The notes under the pieces are model-generated. The model saw only the letters and a list, made by a program, of their open reading frames with translations, ran no database searches and was not told the origin of the DNA. Both the position numbers and the translations under genes were made by a program. Of a stretch of 64,000 nucleotides of DNA, positions 21,893 through 33,345 are shown in pieces; position 1 is the first letter of the stretch; the number at the start of each line of letters is the position of its first letter. The DNA is taken from the NCBI RefSeq assembly GCF_963855985.1, contig NC_087099.1:1580001-1644000 (forward strand), written 5' to 3'. This DNA comes from Ostrinia nubilalis. Taxonomy: Eukaryota; Arthropoda; Insecta; Lepidoptera; Crambidae.

Positions 21893-22115
21893 TTTCAGGT
21901 TTGGAGTGATCTACATTATGACTTTGTTTTTAGTCATAATTATATTACTCCTTTTTAGTTTTTTATCTAATGAAGTGGATTGATCTAAATTATGATATAA
22001 TTTTGTTCATAATTAGATTAATACTTTCATATAGTTTTTTTTTCAGGATTAGAGTGATCTATGTTATGATTTTTTTTGTCATAACTAGATTACTCCTTTT
22101 TGTTTTAATAGTTGT
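21893..22115 (+). repeat. Three imperfect ~75-bp tandem units
   Basis: Each unit reads roughly gag-tgatctacattatga, a t-run, gtcataattagattactcct. It lies inside the CAGGGTGTCCAC element, upstream of the foldback. Each unit is itself partly self-complementary. Confidence 0.6.
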
Positions 22116-22268
22116 ACTTTTTTGTTTCAGTAAAATGATATATTTTCTATTGTCGATGTGAAAGTGCAACTTATAACTTATGTTTATTTATATTTTTTTT
22201 TATAATTATTTATTGATTTGATTATTGAGTGCAGACTAGTGAGCACTTCACTGTGAGTGCTATTAATA

Positions 22269-24913
22269 CAGGGTGGAAACGATAAGTGATCTCATTCGAT
22301 TATTTCTAAACTACACAAAATATCGAAAACTGCTTACTGATCTTGAAAGTGCTTCACGAGCTCTTTCAAACGATATCAGTAATAGGTTACAGAATTAACT
22401 GGATCTATCCGAAAAGTCAACGTGTCCCAAAATTCAAGGATAAGCCGGCGCCGCAGGATGGACAATATGGACATAGTCATGACTACTTTAGGAAAAATAA
22501 GGAAAAAAATCTATCTCAATTATTTTTTAAGTTACACAATAAATTACGAAATTCTTCGAATATTGACACCCCTTATGATATTTTACATTACCACGACCAC
22601 CATTTTTCAAATATTTCTGTTTTTTTGTTTGTATCGGCAACTTAAGTAGTGTTGCTGTCTACCCCAACTCTTAAAACCCCCAGAATCCTTGCAGTTTTTA
22701 CACAAAAGTTAATCAAAATATTTTATTTCCTTAAAATTTTGAACGATTTTTACTTTCAGTCCACTTTTACTCATCGTTTTGTAAAAAAAAAGTATGAACA
22801 CTACTGCGGCAAGTTTTTTATAAAGTTGACGCAACTATCCAAGATTCCAAAATGGTATAATACTCTAAGAAGTCTAGTCGCAAAAAAGATATGCGTACCA
22901 TTTTTACAAGCACTTCGCTTGTTAGTTAGTATGGGATAAATCTTGCAACTGAATTTAAAACCAGTTCTCCTCAACCGATTGAGCTGAAAGGACAGTGCCA
23001 ATCCATGTATGGAAGTTGGACCAAGTGCTGCCCAGAATGAAACCATAGTGCATTTTGTTTCTCAGACCAATACTGATGTGTAAACCGAAGCGCACTGAAA
23101 TCTATCCCTGGAGTTAAGAGAAAAACAGAGTTTTGTTTTGAATTATTTACATACAAAATATCATCGATGTATACGTACTACGCATAAGATTTCGCGATTT
23201 TGGCATTAAATAACACTCGATATGTTGAACTTAACCATACTGCATACGTACACCTTACTTTAGTGCGACTTAGACATTCTTTATAAGCGATCTAGCACTG
23301 TTGCAGTAGTTTGGTTAGTTGACAGAAATCATTATTTCCAAAATGAAGCAAGAAGTTTTAGCTTACAATAACTTCAATAATCGATTGTAATACACCAATA
23401 AATTGATTTTTCGCAAGGATAGAGAACTAAAACTTCTTGCTTCATTTTGGAAATAATGATTTCTGTCAACTAACCAAACTACTGCAACAGCACTAGTTTG
23501 CTTATAAATAATGTCTAAGTCGCACTAAAGTAAAGTGTACGGATGCATTACGGTTAAGTTCAACATATCGAGTGTTATTTAATGCCAAAATCGCGAAATC
23601 TTATGCGTAGGACGTATACATCGATGATATTTTGTATTTAAATAATTCAAAACATAACTCTTTTTTTCTCTTAACTCCATGGATAGATTTCAGTGCACTT
23701 CGGTTTACACATTAGTATTGGCCTGAGGAACAAAATGCACTATGGATTGATTCTGGGCAGCACTTGGTCCAGACCCTGGCACCATCCTTTGGTATACTTA
23801 TGTAAGTACGATGAAAATGCAATATTATGGTACCATTGAGCTGAAACTGGAGGTGGCCACAGGAACTTCTAAACGAAACGGCGGAATTGCATCTAGTTTG
23901 GGTTCGTTGGATTTGTCTTTTAGAGCACTTTAGTGCTAGATGATGTCCAGGGTCCTGATGATGAAGTCAATTATAATTTTCAAACGAAGTCAAGGTTGTT
24001 TTTAAAAAAGTTTTTTTTTTATTACAACTTTATTTTAAACTTTTTAGTTGTTTCTCAATCTCATGGCCTAAGTGCTCGGGAAGACAAATCCAACGAACCC
24101 AAACTCGATAAGCTTCCGCCGTTTCGTTTAGGACTTCCTATGGCCAGCTCCTGCCACCTCTTGACTTCATCATCAGGACCCTGGACATCATCTAGCACTA
24201 AAGTGCTTGATAAGACAAGTCCAACGAACCCAAACTAGATGCAATTCCGCGGTTTCGTTAAGAGTTCTTATCTCAATGTCTCTCTGACTCTGACTCCATC
24301 CAGCTCAATGGTACCATAATATTGCATTGTCATCGTACTTACACAAGTATACCAAATTTCAGCTCAATTGATTAAGGAGAACTGGTTTTAAATTCAGTTG
24401 TAAGATTTATCCCATACTAACTAACAAGCGAAGTGCTTGTAAAAATGGTACGCATATCTTTTTTGCGACTAGGTTTCTTAGAGTACCATTTTGGAATCTT
24501 GGATAGTTGCGTCAACTTTAAAAAAACTTGCCGCAGTAGTGTTCATACTTTTTTTTTTACAAAACGATGAGTCAAAGTGGAGTGAAAGTAAAAATCGTTC
24601 AAACTTTTAAGGAAATAAAATATTTTGATTAACTTTTGTGTAAAAACTGCAAGGATTCTGGGGGTTTTAAGAGTTGGGGTGAACAGCAGCACTACTTAAG
24701 TTGCCGATATAAACAGAAAACCAGGAATTATTGAAAAATTGTGGTAGTGGTAATGTAAAATATCATAAGGGGTGTCAATTTTCGTTGAATTTCATAATTT
24801 ATTGTGTAAGTAAAAAATAATTGAGATAGATTTTTTTCCTTATTTTTCCTAAAGTAGTCATGACTATGTCCATCCTGTGTCGTCGGCTTATCCTTGAATT
24901 TTGGGACACGTTG
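22269..24913. mobile_element. Foldback element nested inside the CAGGGTGTCCAC element
   Basis: The left arm (22418-22989 plus 23788-about 23975) is the reverse complement of the right arm (about 24090-24913), with scattered mismatches and small indels. Arms are about 750 bp. The left tip probably starts at cagggtggaaacgataagtg (22269), which has no right partner, so the right tip may be lost. The left arm is split by a snapback at 22990-23787. Several short open frames inside are by-products of the arms. Confidence 0.8.
22990..23787. mobile_element. Snapback element inserted in the foldback's left arm
   Basis: Arms of roughly 360 bp (about 23017-23377 and 23429-23782) pair with few mismatches; both contain tggaccaagtgctgcccaga or its complement. 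Outer ends are ggacagtgcca and, on the other strand, ggatggtgcca. The uninterrupted right arm of the host foldback shows where it landed: between gagctgaaa and tttggtatac. Target duplication unclear. Confidence 0.75.
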
Positions 24914-25764
24914 TACCTATACATAGTTGGTCAGGGAATTTTGAAAAAAATGTCAGGGAAAGTCAGGGAAAAGTCAGGGAATTTTTTCGAACATTTGCAG
25001 TGGACACCCTGATTTCATATTTTACAAAATTTTATAATTTAAACATAATATTTTGATGATATTTCATATATTTTGATTTCTCTTCATTTCGTATGAAATA
25101 TTTCTCCTTTTTAAACTGCTGATCTCTTCGCATTTCCTCCTTGTCATCAAACCTCTGTCTCTGCAAGAGTTTGAACGCTTACCTGTCGAAGAGATGCAAG
25201 AGCTTCATCTGGCACTGCGCGCTTGAGGCCGTGGAGGACGCTGCTTGGAGCCTAAAAGTGTGCGAGACCCGTTGGACCCCGGAAGAAGAGAGGAACGTTC
25301 AGGGTAACGGCTTATAACCGCATGGCTTCCAAGGTACCCACTTTTCCATCCTTCAAGTAGGAGTCTTTCCGACCTGACATCGTGCAGTTATCTTAACTAT
25401 TAGAGTCTTTTAATATTTAGGCTGAGTTTTAAGAAATTTGTAGTGGCAATAATATTCACCAAACCGAACCTAATTAACGACCCTGAATCCCTTGAGATTG
25501 GCACTAACTATTACAGTAGTTATTATAATATCGTAATTGTTAACTATATACGAGCATACGAGATAAAAATAAATTGTGTCAATTGAGAGGGAGCTGTTTT
25601 ATTTACATTTTTTTAATCTCATACAAGGAACGGTAACTTTTATAAATTTCTGCAAGCCGGACAACCCCTTTTTCACGTGCAGACAATTCACCACCTTCTC
25701 AGTCTGCACCGGTGGCGGTTCAATTCCAGTCACCAAGCCGCCATGAAAAAATCCTTTCTTGCAG

Positions 25765-25772
25765 TGGCGCCC
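25765..25772 (+). promoter_or_regulatory. Primer-binding site
   Basis: TGGCGCCC begins one base after the LTR's terminal CA and complements a tRNA 3' end of the form GGGCGCCA. The match to tRNA stops after these 8 bases, so the primer tRNA cannot be named. Confidence 0.8.
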
Positions 25773-26197
25773 ATCTTTTGTTGTTTATTATTGCCACATT
25801 TTTTTATGAAGTTTATGGGTGGAAAGCCAATAATGGAAGCAACATTGTGTGCTGACTGTCCGCTCATACACTTCTATTTTGTTGTTAAATATTTTTTTAT
25901 TAGGGAATCTCTCATGTGTGTGCTGTTGTTTGTCTTGTTTTTTTTTGTAATTTATTTTATTTGTGATGCCCACATAATTTTTTTATTTAGGTTGTCAACT
26001 TTAAACTTATTATGTTAACCATTATAACAGAGCGTACTACATTACTGTATACGAGGTTAGTTTACATGATGTTAGGTTACATATTTTTTGTGTTGCAACT
26101 CTTATTTTGTATATTATGTTGGGACAAGTAAGTAACATTTTTTTTGTTAGGTTATATTTATTTTATACCTACACTGCTTTTGGGCTTTATAGCTTAC

Positions 26198-26400
26198 TAG
26201 CTGACCCGGCGAACTTTGTTCCGCCTTAATGGCAATAAATAAGCAGACTTTTTTTTTAATTTCGAACGGGATAAAAAGTATCCTATGTCCTTCTCCTGGC
26301 TCTAAACTACCTCCCTGACCATTTTCAGCTAAATCGGTTCAGCCGTTCTTGAGTTATAAGCGAAGTAACTAACACGACTTTCTTTTATATATATAGAAGA
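26198..26400 (-). repeat. Interspersed repeat starting ctagctgacccggcgaac (Helitron-like)
   Basis: Shares ctagctgacccggcgaac, gttccgcctta and ggcaataaataagca with the copy at 62073-62262. On the minus strand it ends in CTAG after a GC-rich stretch, compatible with a Helitron 3' end, but a hairpin is not obvious. Confidence 0.55.
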
Positions 26401-28113
26401 TAACTTTTAGTTACTTACTTTAATTATTTTGTTTTTTCATACAAGACAAACACAGTTTTAGTTTTAATTTTAGTGTTTATTAATTTGTACTCATAATAAG
26501 TAAGTACATAATGTATTTTAAAGTACCTTCCCAGATATTTTGTTACATAGCTAACTAAAATCTTTATTATTGTTTATGTACTTAGGTAACAAATTGCTTT
26601 TGTGTCACTATGGACATATAACTTTTATTTTATGTTACTTAGTACACATTATTTTGTATTACATAATGTTAGCAAAATATTATAACCTTTAATTAATTTA
26701 ATTTGGCTAAATTTTGATAACTTAAGGCAGATATTCCTATTAGTTATTTAGGCATTATACTGCAGTGTATTATAAGGTTTGGTACATAATGTTATTACTG
26801 GCTAGTGAGTTGTTTGTGGGTACACTTGCTAACTTGTTAATTTTTATACGGGAATAACTTAATTGATTATTTTTTGGTTACGATAACAATTGAAAGTTAT
26901 TAATTTTAGGAAAGTGCCATTCTCTTAAATTTGTATAAATTAATGATTAATTTTCATTTAACTTTTGGAAAATATTTTTGCCACATAGTTTTTTTTTCAA
27001 AAATAATTTTATTAGGCTACCTTCTTTAAGGAAGTTTTTTTTTAATTAATAGTTATACCAAGGTTCTCAGTCGTAGGACTTAAGATTTTTTTTTCTGGGT
27101 AGGTAGGTACTTTACTTTCATAACTAACTTATGAGTTTAGTTTTTTTTTGACACAATCGTATTGTGAAATGTTTTTCTGTTGGGAATTTAATAGATTCTT
27201 TTATAGCTAAATTTTTTTTTGGACACAATCGTAATTGTGTAGTTTTTCTGTTGGGAATTTAATAGATTCTTTTATAGCAAAATTTTTTTGGACACATTCG
27301 AGTTGTCGGGTAGCTGCTACAGTTTAGCCTCGGTGCTTTATCTGTAACTTAAAGTTCAGATATTTTTTTTCCAGAGATTTTATCTCTGTGTTTTTGTTTT
27401 GTTTTGTTTGAGTGCTATGTATCCCCTATATACATGCCTCGTTTGTTTTGTCTTTTCCAGGGATGACATCATGTGCTTCTATGCACTATTCCCTGTGTTT
27501 TGTGTTTTGTTGCGATGACGTCCAATTTATATTGTGGCCAGCGACATTTTTGTTCTGTGGTTTTTTAACCCAGACATTTTTTCTAGGGATGACATGTGTT
27601 GAAATATACACTTTCCCTAGGGCCCACTGGATGGCTATTCCAGAAAATATGTTAGTAATGGCCGAAATAGCCTTACAACGTTACTGGGGATTTCGAGTAC
27701 CACTGGTTCACAGTTGGGACTCTATGGGGAATTTTGAATGCAGGTGGCAAGCAGTGTAATTTTAAACTGATGCTTACAGGTATGAAAGAGAGGTATGAAA
27801 GATGATTGTATGTTAGTGTTGGGTTTTATTTATGCTCGGACAGCAGAGATTGTTTTAGGTTTGAAGAACATCAGTCCTGGTAGTTGGTTTTCATCTGGTT
27901 TGTTTTGCTTAGTGAAAAGTCAGGTTGTTTTTGTTCCTGTTATGACAGTATACCCTACAACTCGTTGTTTGTTTTCTAGATTTTTTTTTTTAGTTGAAGT
28001 TTCTGCTGGAATGTTTTCTTTTTGAGGTCTTTCTGCGTTTAGACACATTTTTTTTCTTTTTCAGTTTGTAGTTCGCTGAGGGCAGCTCAGATTCTTTCTC
28101 CGTGCGAATGTCT

Positions 28114-28124
28114 AGGGGGGAGGG
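28114..28124 (+). promoter_or_regulatory. Polypurine tract
   Basis: AGGGGGGAGGG ends three bases before the right LTR. It would prime plus-strand synthesis and independently marks the right LTR boundary. Confidence 0.85.
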
Positions 28125-28127
28125 TAT

Positions 28128-29669
28128 TGTAGCGTTGCAGTTTTGGCTGTTTTCACAAATTGATATTTCTTCTCGATATTTGGATTTAGGATACCACTGG
28201 CGACATCTATTGGCGTGATTTAGAATTAATTTGCAATAGATGGCGCTTTTTGCTCAGTCAATTCAAATATATTTTGGTGAAACATTTCCTAATGTCTTTA
28301 TTTTGATTATTCTATTTTTAATGGAATATTTTCAGTGTTCTGGAAATTGTTTTCATCATGGTTTTTATTAGTATTTTCTTTTCTAAGCGGCGAAACGAAA
28401 CGTCTTGCGATGTCAATGACTCGCAGGCTGTCAGTTGAGCTGTCAAATCACTTTGGAATTTTGGTCGATCTTGCGCAACCGCAATTTTATTATTTTCGGG
28501 GATGTAATCCCCTGTGTTTCAAATCGTGGAATGCAGAATGCATCCACGATAATTTCTTAATATATTTTAAAAATAATCACACATGAGGTAAGTTCCCGTC
28601 GGAGAATTTATTTATTTTTCGTGATTGATATTTTTCGTATTCCAGTACGTGGTATTTCATGTGATCGTTTCTTTCAGAAATTCCCTAAATCCTATTCGGA
28701 TGAGGGTATTGGGTTGCTGAGGGCTGCGAGCGAAGCTCAAATTAGTGAACAGCCTTCGTAAGTATTTCTTTCCCATTGCGGGTTTTTTCATAACCTGATG
28801 CCACGTTCCACATGTGATGCTGACGCTCGTGTTTTTCGTTTCAGATGCGGGATTTCATTATTTTATAGTTCAAACATTTTACAATTTCATAATTTTACAA
28901 ATTTTTATAGTTCAAAGATTTCATATTTTACAAAATTTTATAATTTAAACATAATATTTTGATGATATTTCATATATTTTGATTTCTCTTCATTTCGTAT
29001 GAAATATTTCTCCTTTTTAAACTGCTGATCTCTTCGCATTTCCTCCTTGTCATCAAACCTCTGTCTCTGCAAGAGTTTGAACGCTTACCTGTCGAAGAGA
29101 TGCAAGAGCTTCATCTGGCACTGCGCGCTTGAGGCCGTGGAGGACGCTGCTTGGAGCCTAAAAGTGTGCGAGACCCGTTGGACCCCGGAAGAAGAGAGGA
29201 ACGTTCAGGGTAACGGCTTATAACCGCATGGCTTCCAAGGTACCCACTTTTCCATCCTTCAAGTAGGAGTCTTTCCGACCTGACATCGTGCAGTTATCTT
29301 AACTATTAGAGTCTTTTAATATTTAGGCTGAGTTTTAAGAAATTTGTAGTGGCAATAATATTCACCAAACCGAACCTAATTAACGACCCTGAATCCCTTG
29401 AGATTGGCACTAACTATTACAGTAGTTATTATAATATCGTAATTGTTAACTATATACGAGCATACGAGATAAAAATAAATTGTGTCAATTGAGAGGGAGC
29501 TGTTTTATTTACATTTTTTTAATCTCATACAAGGAACGGTAACTTTTATAAATTTCTGCAAGCCGGACAACCCCTTTTTCACGTGCAGACAATTCACCAC
29601 CTTCTCAGTCTGCACCGGTGGCGGTTCAATTCCAGTCACCAAGCCGCCAGGAAAAAATCCTTTCTTGCA
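28128..29669. repeat. Right LTR, intact, 1542 bp
   Basis: Starts TGTAGCG after the polypurine tract and ends CTTGCA before ACCT. It serves as the uninterrupted reference for the left LTR, including the clean target site near 28918 where the left copy was invaded. Confidence 0.93.
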
Positions 29670-29950
29670 ACCTGATGATAAGTGGGATGTAGTCTAGGAT
29701 GGTACATATCTGCCCTGCAAGTGCCTATTCACTCTCGCCTTGAAAAGGCCCGGATTATAGTTTTCGGGAAAGACAGCAGCAGGCAGCGAATTCCAGTCCC
29801 TAGCTGTTCGCATTATAAAAGAGTCATCCAAACGCTTAGTGCGAGCGGTTTCCATGTTAAAGCGTTTTTGCACAGTAAAAATCTCAATTTTATCATAGTA
29901 TCGTGTTTCTAAATATAGAACAGCTCTGGATGTAAGTGAATATGAAAATG
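29670..29950 (-). pseudogene. C-terminal piece of LINE reverse transcriptase ORF
   Basis: The minus strand reads ...MRTARDWNSLPAAVFPENYN followed by PGLFKARVNRHLQGRYVPS and a stop near 29694. The pattern R-WNSLP--VF-----LFK-R---L is the characteristic C-terminal end of ORF2 in CR1/Jockey-like LINEs. About 80 codons remain open upstream (to roughly 29945). The 3' UTR continues across the LTR insertion to 20816. The LINE is 5'-truncated and older than the LTR element lying in it. Confidence 0.75.
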
Positions 29951-31149
29951 TGTTGTTTACTCATTGCCGCTTTGTAGTTTAGTGTCTCGTTAATTTTCGT
30001 TCCATTTACATTAAGCCCAAATGAGATTAAAACGTGTTAAATGAACAGCATGTTAATCTGTATTATTAAATGCCAGAACAATTCATAAAAGGAAAATTTC
30101 CATGGAAAAATTGTGAATTTCCAATAGAAATTTCCGCGTGAAGCCGCTGGCTGGAGCTAGAGGGCAATAAATACTTTTCCTTTCTCTTCCATTGCTGTTC
30201 TCTATTGCCAGTTATGTACAGTCGATAGCACATCAAACCATTAATTTCTGTTGCAAACTAGCTTTTATTCCAACTGTATAAGATACCTCTGTGTGAAGCT
30301 TGATGTGCTCTCGTCCGTACAAGCCTCGTCAATCGTCTCCGCCCCTTGATCTGACGTCCAAAGATTCGATTACCTCTCCTTCCGACGCTCATAACAACAA
30401 AAATGAATTCGCTGAAGTGTCTAGCCTTTACTTCGGTGCTATGAATTTTTATTACGGAAAGCGCGTGAGTTCGTGTGGGTAATTTTTGTTTTATTTTGAA
30501 ATTCAGTTACACTGAAACTTATGTATGTAAGCCAGCATGCAGAACTGGCGTTTTTAGACGCTACATTATTTTGTGTATTTTGTTTTTGCAAATTTTTTAA
30601 ACTTTTATAATATTATGTTCTTTACCTTTTGTATTCTAAATAAATATTTTTGTCGATTTTTATCGTGTCTCATATTAATATCTTTACAATTTCTCATAAT
30701 ATGTCTAAGGCTAACACTTTTTATAATATTTCTTGTCGCTGAGTGATGATAGGGCAATTTATTCGTATATTTGCCACGTGCCCTTATTTGGGTCAACAAC
30801 CATGTTAATGTCATCATAATCATCATCAGGTCATTTAACTACACTGAGCAGATGCCATTTTGGTGCGTGTACTCTGTTTGTTACTGTTTAAGTTGTTATT
30901 TATTTGAAACGCTTAATACTCTCATCAAATAAATACTATCTTTCTTTCTTTCTGTCTAATTTACGAGTACCAGAGGCATCACGGAGGATTTGGTATACAT
31001 TATTCTCCACGCTCGCCACGGGTTATGGAACCCTGATGTTTACAACATCCACGGGAAGACTGGGGGTCGACCAACAACCTATTACAGAATATGAATTCTG
31101 TTAGCATGGTGCATACGGGCAATCAGAACCTACCTCGAAAAGAAACTAA
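29951..31149. other. Unannotated sequence with a small Helitron-end remnant
   Basis: At 30128-30161 a tttccgcgtgaagccgctgg ... gagctag stretch resembles a decayed Helitron 3' end. A 60-residue frame at 30300-30482 is codon-like in composition but unrecognised. No other content was assigned. Confidence 0.4.
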
Positions 31150-32017
31150 GGCCGTTTTCTGATTTCGCGTCAGTGGCACGACATACATCAGCACGCTCGG
31201 CATACGCGGTACCGAAAGCTTACCGAGCGCCTAAAGTACGGCCAACGAGAAGCGATGCCAAATGTAAACAAACCCAATGTCACGGGTGAACCCGTCTGAC
31301 TTTGACATATTTTGGAGGGAGAACGAGACATTGCGACAAATAGACAAGATGGGAAGAGACAGAATATATTGTCAACTCGACAGTCGTATAGACCTTTTGT
31401 ATCGCTGCTAGTTGGCCGTACTTTATACGGGGTGGAATTTTGTAATGCCACCTGGAGGGAAAGTACTCTTAATCCTGTAGATAGAAAAAAATACGGAAAG
31501 AAAACATTCCTTTATTTTTGAAAAGAAAGAGAACTGCATTCAAAGATTTTCGATTTTTTTTTAGAAAATTCACTACCATACCATACTATCTTCTATACAT
31601 AATTAAAATAATTTAAGATTTCATGGTTTTCTTTTCATTTGATTAATCAAGTTTTTTAGAGAGATTTAATCCTTATAGTTAACCCTAACGATCGATGTAA
31701 TAAAAATACAGGATGTAATTTTTAACAGATTTTAGTTGGTTCGATTCCCGGGTGTGGCAAGCAAATTTTTGGAAATCTTTGAAAGCAATTATATTTCTTT
31801 TAAAAAATAAAGGAATGTTTTCTTTGAGAAAAAATTCTATCTACAATATTAAGAGTACTTTTCCTCCAGGTGGCATTACAAAATTCCACTCTGTATATCA
31901 ATGGAGCCTTCCTGATTGGCGCGGCTTGCGCGGCAGCGGCGCGGCACAGACTCAATATGTGTATGCCGAGCGTGCTGATGTCGTGCCGCTGCCGCGCCGA
32001 CAAGTCAGAAAACAGCC
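31150..32017. mobile_element. 868-bp inverted-repeat element with GC-rich ends
   Basis: The left end ggccgttttctgatttcgcg pairs with the right end (reverse complement ggctgttttctgacttgtcg). Pairing resumes in the cggcacgacat and cagcacgctcggcatac blocks and in a ~100-bp inner block (31433-31530 with 31790-31905, containing tggaattttgtaatgccacc). Interruptions include a smaller MITE at 31232-31425. A box B-like ggttcgattcccgggtgtgg at 31738-31757 lies in the loop. Open frames of up to 195 residues on the plus strand are by-products. Confidence 0.65.
31232..31425. mobile_element. Small MITE nested in the left arm of the 31150 element
   Basis: The left end taaagtacggccaacgagaa and reverse complement of the right end taaagtacggccaactagca form ~25-bp TIRs. 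The matching right arm of the host element lacks this sequence. Confidence 0.6.
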
Positions 32018-32647
32018 AAACTCTTTTAAATCTACCAGCTCGTATGACTGTTCTATATTATTTACAGCGCGCTCACGCGGCGGCCATGTTCCGAGAGTTT
32101 ATTGGCGTGACCTTATTCAGATTTGCATATTTCTTTTTTATGCAAATTCCGTACCGTATGTGAGGGCCTCGGAGGGAATATTTCAAAGTTGTGTTATAAT
32201 AGTTTACAAAATCGTATGCTATGTAAATGATGGCAGTGATAAATACGGAAACGTGCTCCGTCATTGTCAGTTTGATCAAATGAATGTGATAGCAAACAGT
32301 TTTGTTCGTATACAGGGTGGCCAAAACAGTGAGGTCTAGAAGAAAAATGTAGATTCCTTACATCAAGGTGTACCTAAATCACCCCCATGTATATTACGAT
32401 TGTGCTTAGTTTAGGAGATACAGTTAATTTTGTGATATTTTAAAATTTTATGACCTAGTAGGCTTTAAACATTTTTATCTTTTTTTGGGGTGACTTTTCT
32501 CAGATTTCTTTTTTTCGAAAGATTTGTTATTAATTGCAGATGTTTGAAAAAAATAATCACCTTCCTATCTTTGATTCATGATACAAAAGTTTTGCTAGAA
32601 ACATTAAAATTATGCTTTTATCAGAACACTATCAAATTTTCAACGTA

Positions 32648-32904
32648 AAAAAACCTACACTAAAACGTAGAAAAATAATTACTAATTACCTACTTATTTA
32701 TTAGGACGAATTATTAATATTTATGTAGGTATACCATGATTGATACTTCTGGAGTCGGTGCCAAGATTATGAAACATGTAAAGTTTGCCTGCACCGACTC
32801 CAAAAGTATCAATCATGGTATACCTACATAAATATTAATAATTCGTCCTAATAAATAAGTAGGTAATTAGTAATTATTTTTCTACGTTTTAGTGTAGGTT
32901 TTTT
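32648..32904. repeat. Near-perfect palindrome, 114-bp arms
   Basis: Arms 32648-32761 and 32791-32904 are reverse complements with one mismatch (c against t inside gatacttYtggagtcggtgc). The spacer is 29 nt. Confidence 0.9.
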
Positions 32905-33020
32905 GGAGTCGGTTTTATTTTTTTTTATAAAATTTTACTTATTTCTTGCTTTTTAGTTAACTAATTATTACCTTGATGTTACCACTGAAGGTAGGCAGTA
33001 CACTGAGACCAAAAAAAATT

Positions 33021-33345
33021 GGTTCATAATCGGCGGAGATATTGCGTATAAAAAAGTTCATCCCCAATTTTCCACCCTTGGGGGTGAAATATTTTCTTCA
33101 AATTCGCATGAAACCACCCTTTTGATAATACCTATTCAACAAAAAAATAATCGTTCAAATTGGTTTATAATCGGCGGAGATATTGCGTATAAAAAAGTTC
33201 ATCCCCAATTTTCCACCCTTGGGGGTTGTTTTTTTTATTATTAAATTTAAATGGGACCACCCTTGAGGTATTACCTATACGCCGAAAAAAGATTTGTTCA
33301 AATCGGTTCATAATTGGCGGAGTTATCGCGTAACAAACATAGAAA
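33021..33345. repeat. Tandem repeat, 141-143-bp unit, 2.3 copies
   Basis: Units start at ggttcataatcggcggagat (33021), ggtttataatcggcggagat (33162) and ggttcataattggcggagtt (33305). A run of 24 A follows at 33343-33366. Confidence 0.8.

Larger units (their letters stand above)
21657..25011. mobile_element. Composite transposon with CAGGGTGTCCAC ends, inserted in the LTR
   Basis: Ends CAGGGTGTCCAC and GTGGACACCCTG are exact inverted repeats. A 5-bp duplication, atttc, lies at 21652-21656 and 25012-25016; the uninterrupted right LTR has it once. Subterminal 'gtcaggga' repeats occur in the same orientation at both ends, so the inverted part is short. Much of the interior is a nested foldback (22269-24913). 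No transposase was recognised and the superfamily is not assigned. Confidence 0.85.
20862..25763. repeat. Left LTR, interrupted by a 3355-bp transposon
   Basis: Total length is 4902 bp. Subtracting the inserted element (21657-25011) and its 5-bp duplication leaves 1542 bp, exactly the length of the right LTR. Substitutions against the right LTR were seen near 21190 (t/a), 21231 (a/t) and 25744 (t/g). A polyadenylation-like aataaa lies near 25569. Confidence 0.93.
25764..28127. other. Internal region of the LTR element, no gag-pol
   Basis: AT- and T-rich, with only short open frames. The largest (115 residues at 27412-27759) has no retroviral motif. A Helitron-like repeat fragment sits at 26198-26400. 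The 27160-27290 part contains two similar ~75-bp blocks around acacaatcgta and gttgggaatttaatagattc. Length and content fit a non-coding passenger genome. Confidence 0.75.
20862..29669. mobile_element. Non-autonomous LTR retrotransposon (LARD-like), recent
   Basis: Two long direct repeats (20862-25763, interrupted, and 28128-29669) start TGTAGCG and end CTTGCA, with a 4-bp ACCT duplication at 20858-20861 and 29670-29673. A primer-binding site TGGCGCCC follows the left LTR by one base. A polypurine tract (AGGGGGGAGGG) precedes the right LTR. The 2.36-kb interior shows no gag, protease, reverse transcriptase or integrase, so the element needs proteins from a relative. The LTRs are both 1542 bp once the insertion is removed and differ at about three sites. 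Gypsy and BEL/Pao both fit a 4-bp duplication; the clade is undetermined. Confidence 0.92.

Noticed and set aside
22343..23156. Cluster of six open frames of 61-100 residues
   Set aside because: They are reflections of the foldback and snapback arms; the complementary arm is not open in the matching frame.
27412..27759. 115-residue open frame in the LTR element's interior, possible envelope or pol piece
   Set aside because: No retroviral or retrotransposon motif, Phe/Cys-rich composition as expected from T-rich DNA.
30300..30482. Possible 60-residue coding exon with codon-like composition
   Set aside because: No family resemblance, no convincing acceptor upstream, and only a weak GTGAGT inside the frame.
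31150..32017. Target duplication aaact/aaact for the inverted-repeat element
   Set aside because: On the left the aaact is separated from the element's end by two extra bases, so it is not a clean duplication.
31752..32339. 195-residue open frame on the plus strand
   Set aside because: It runs through the right arm of an inverted-repeat element and on past its end; other frames and the minus strand are equally open there, and no domain is visible.
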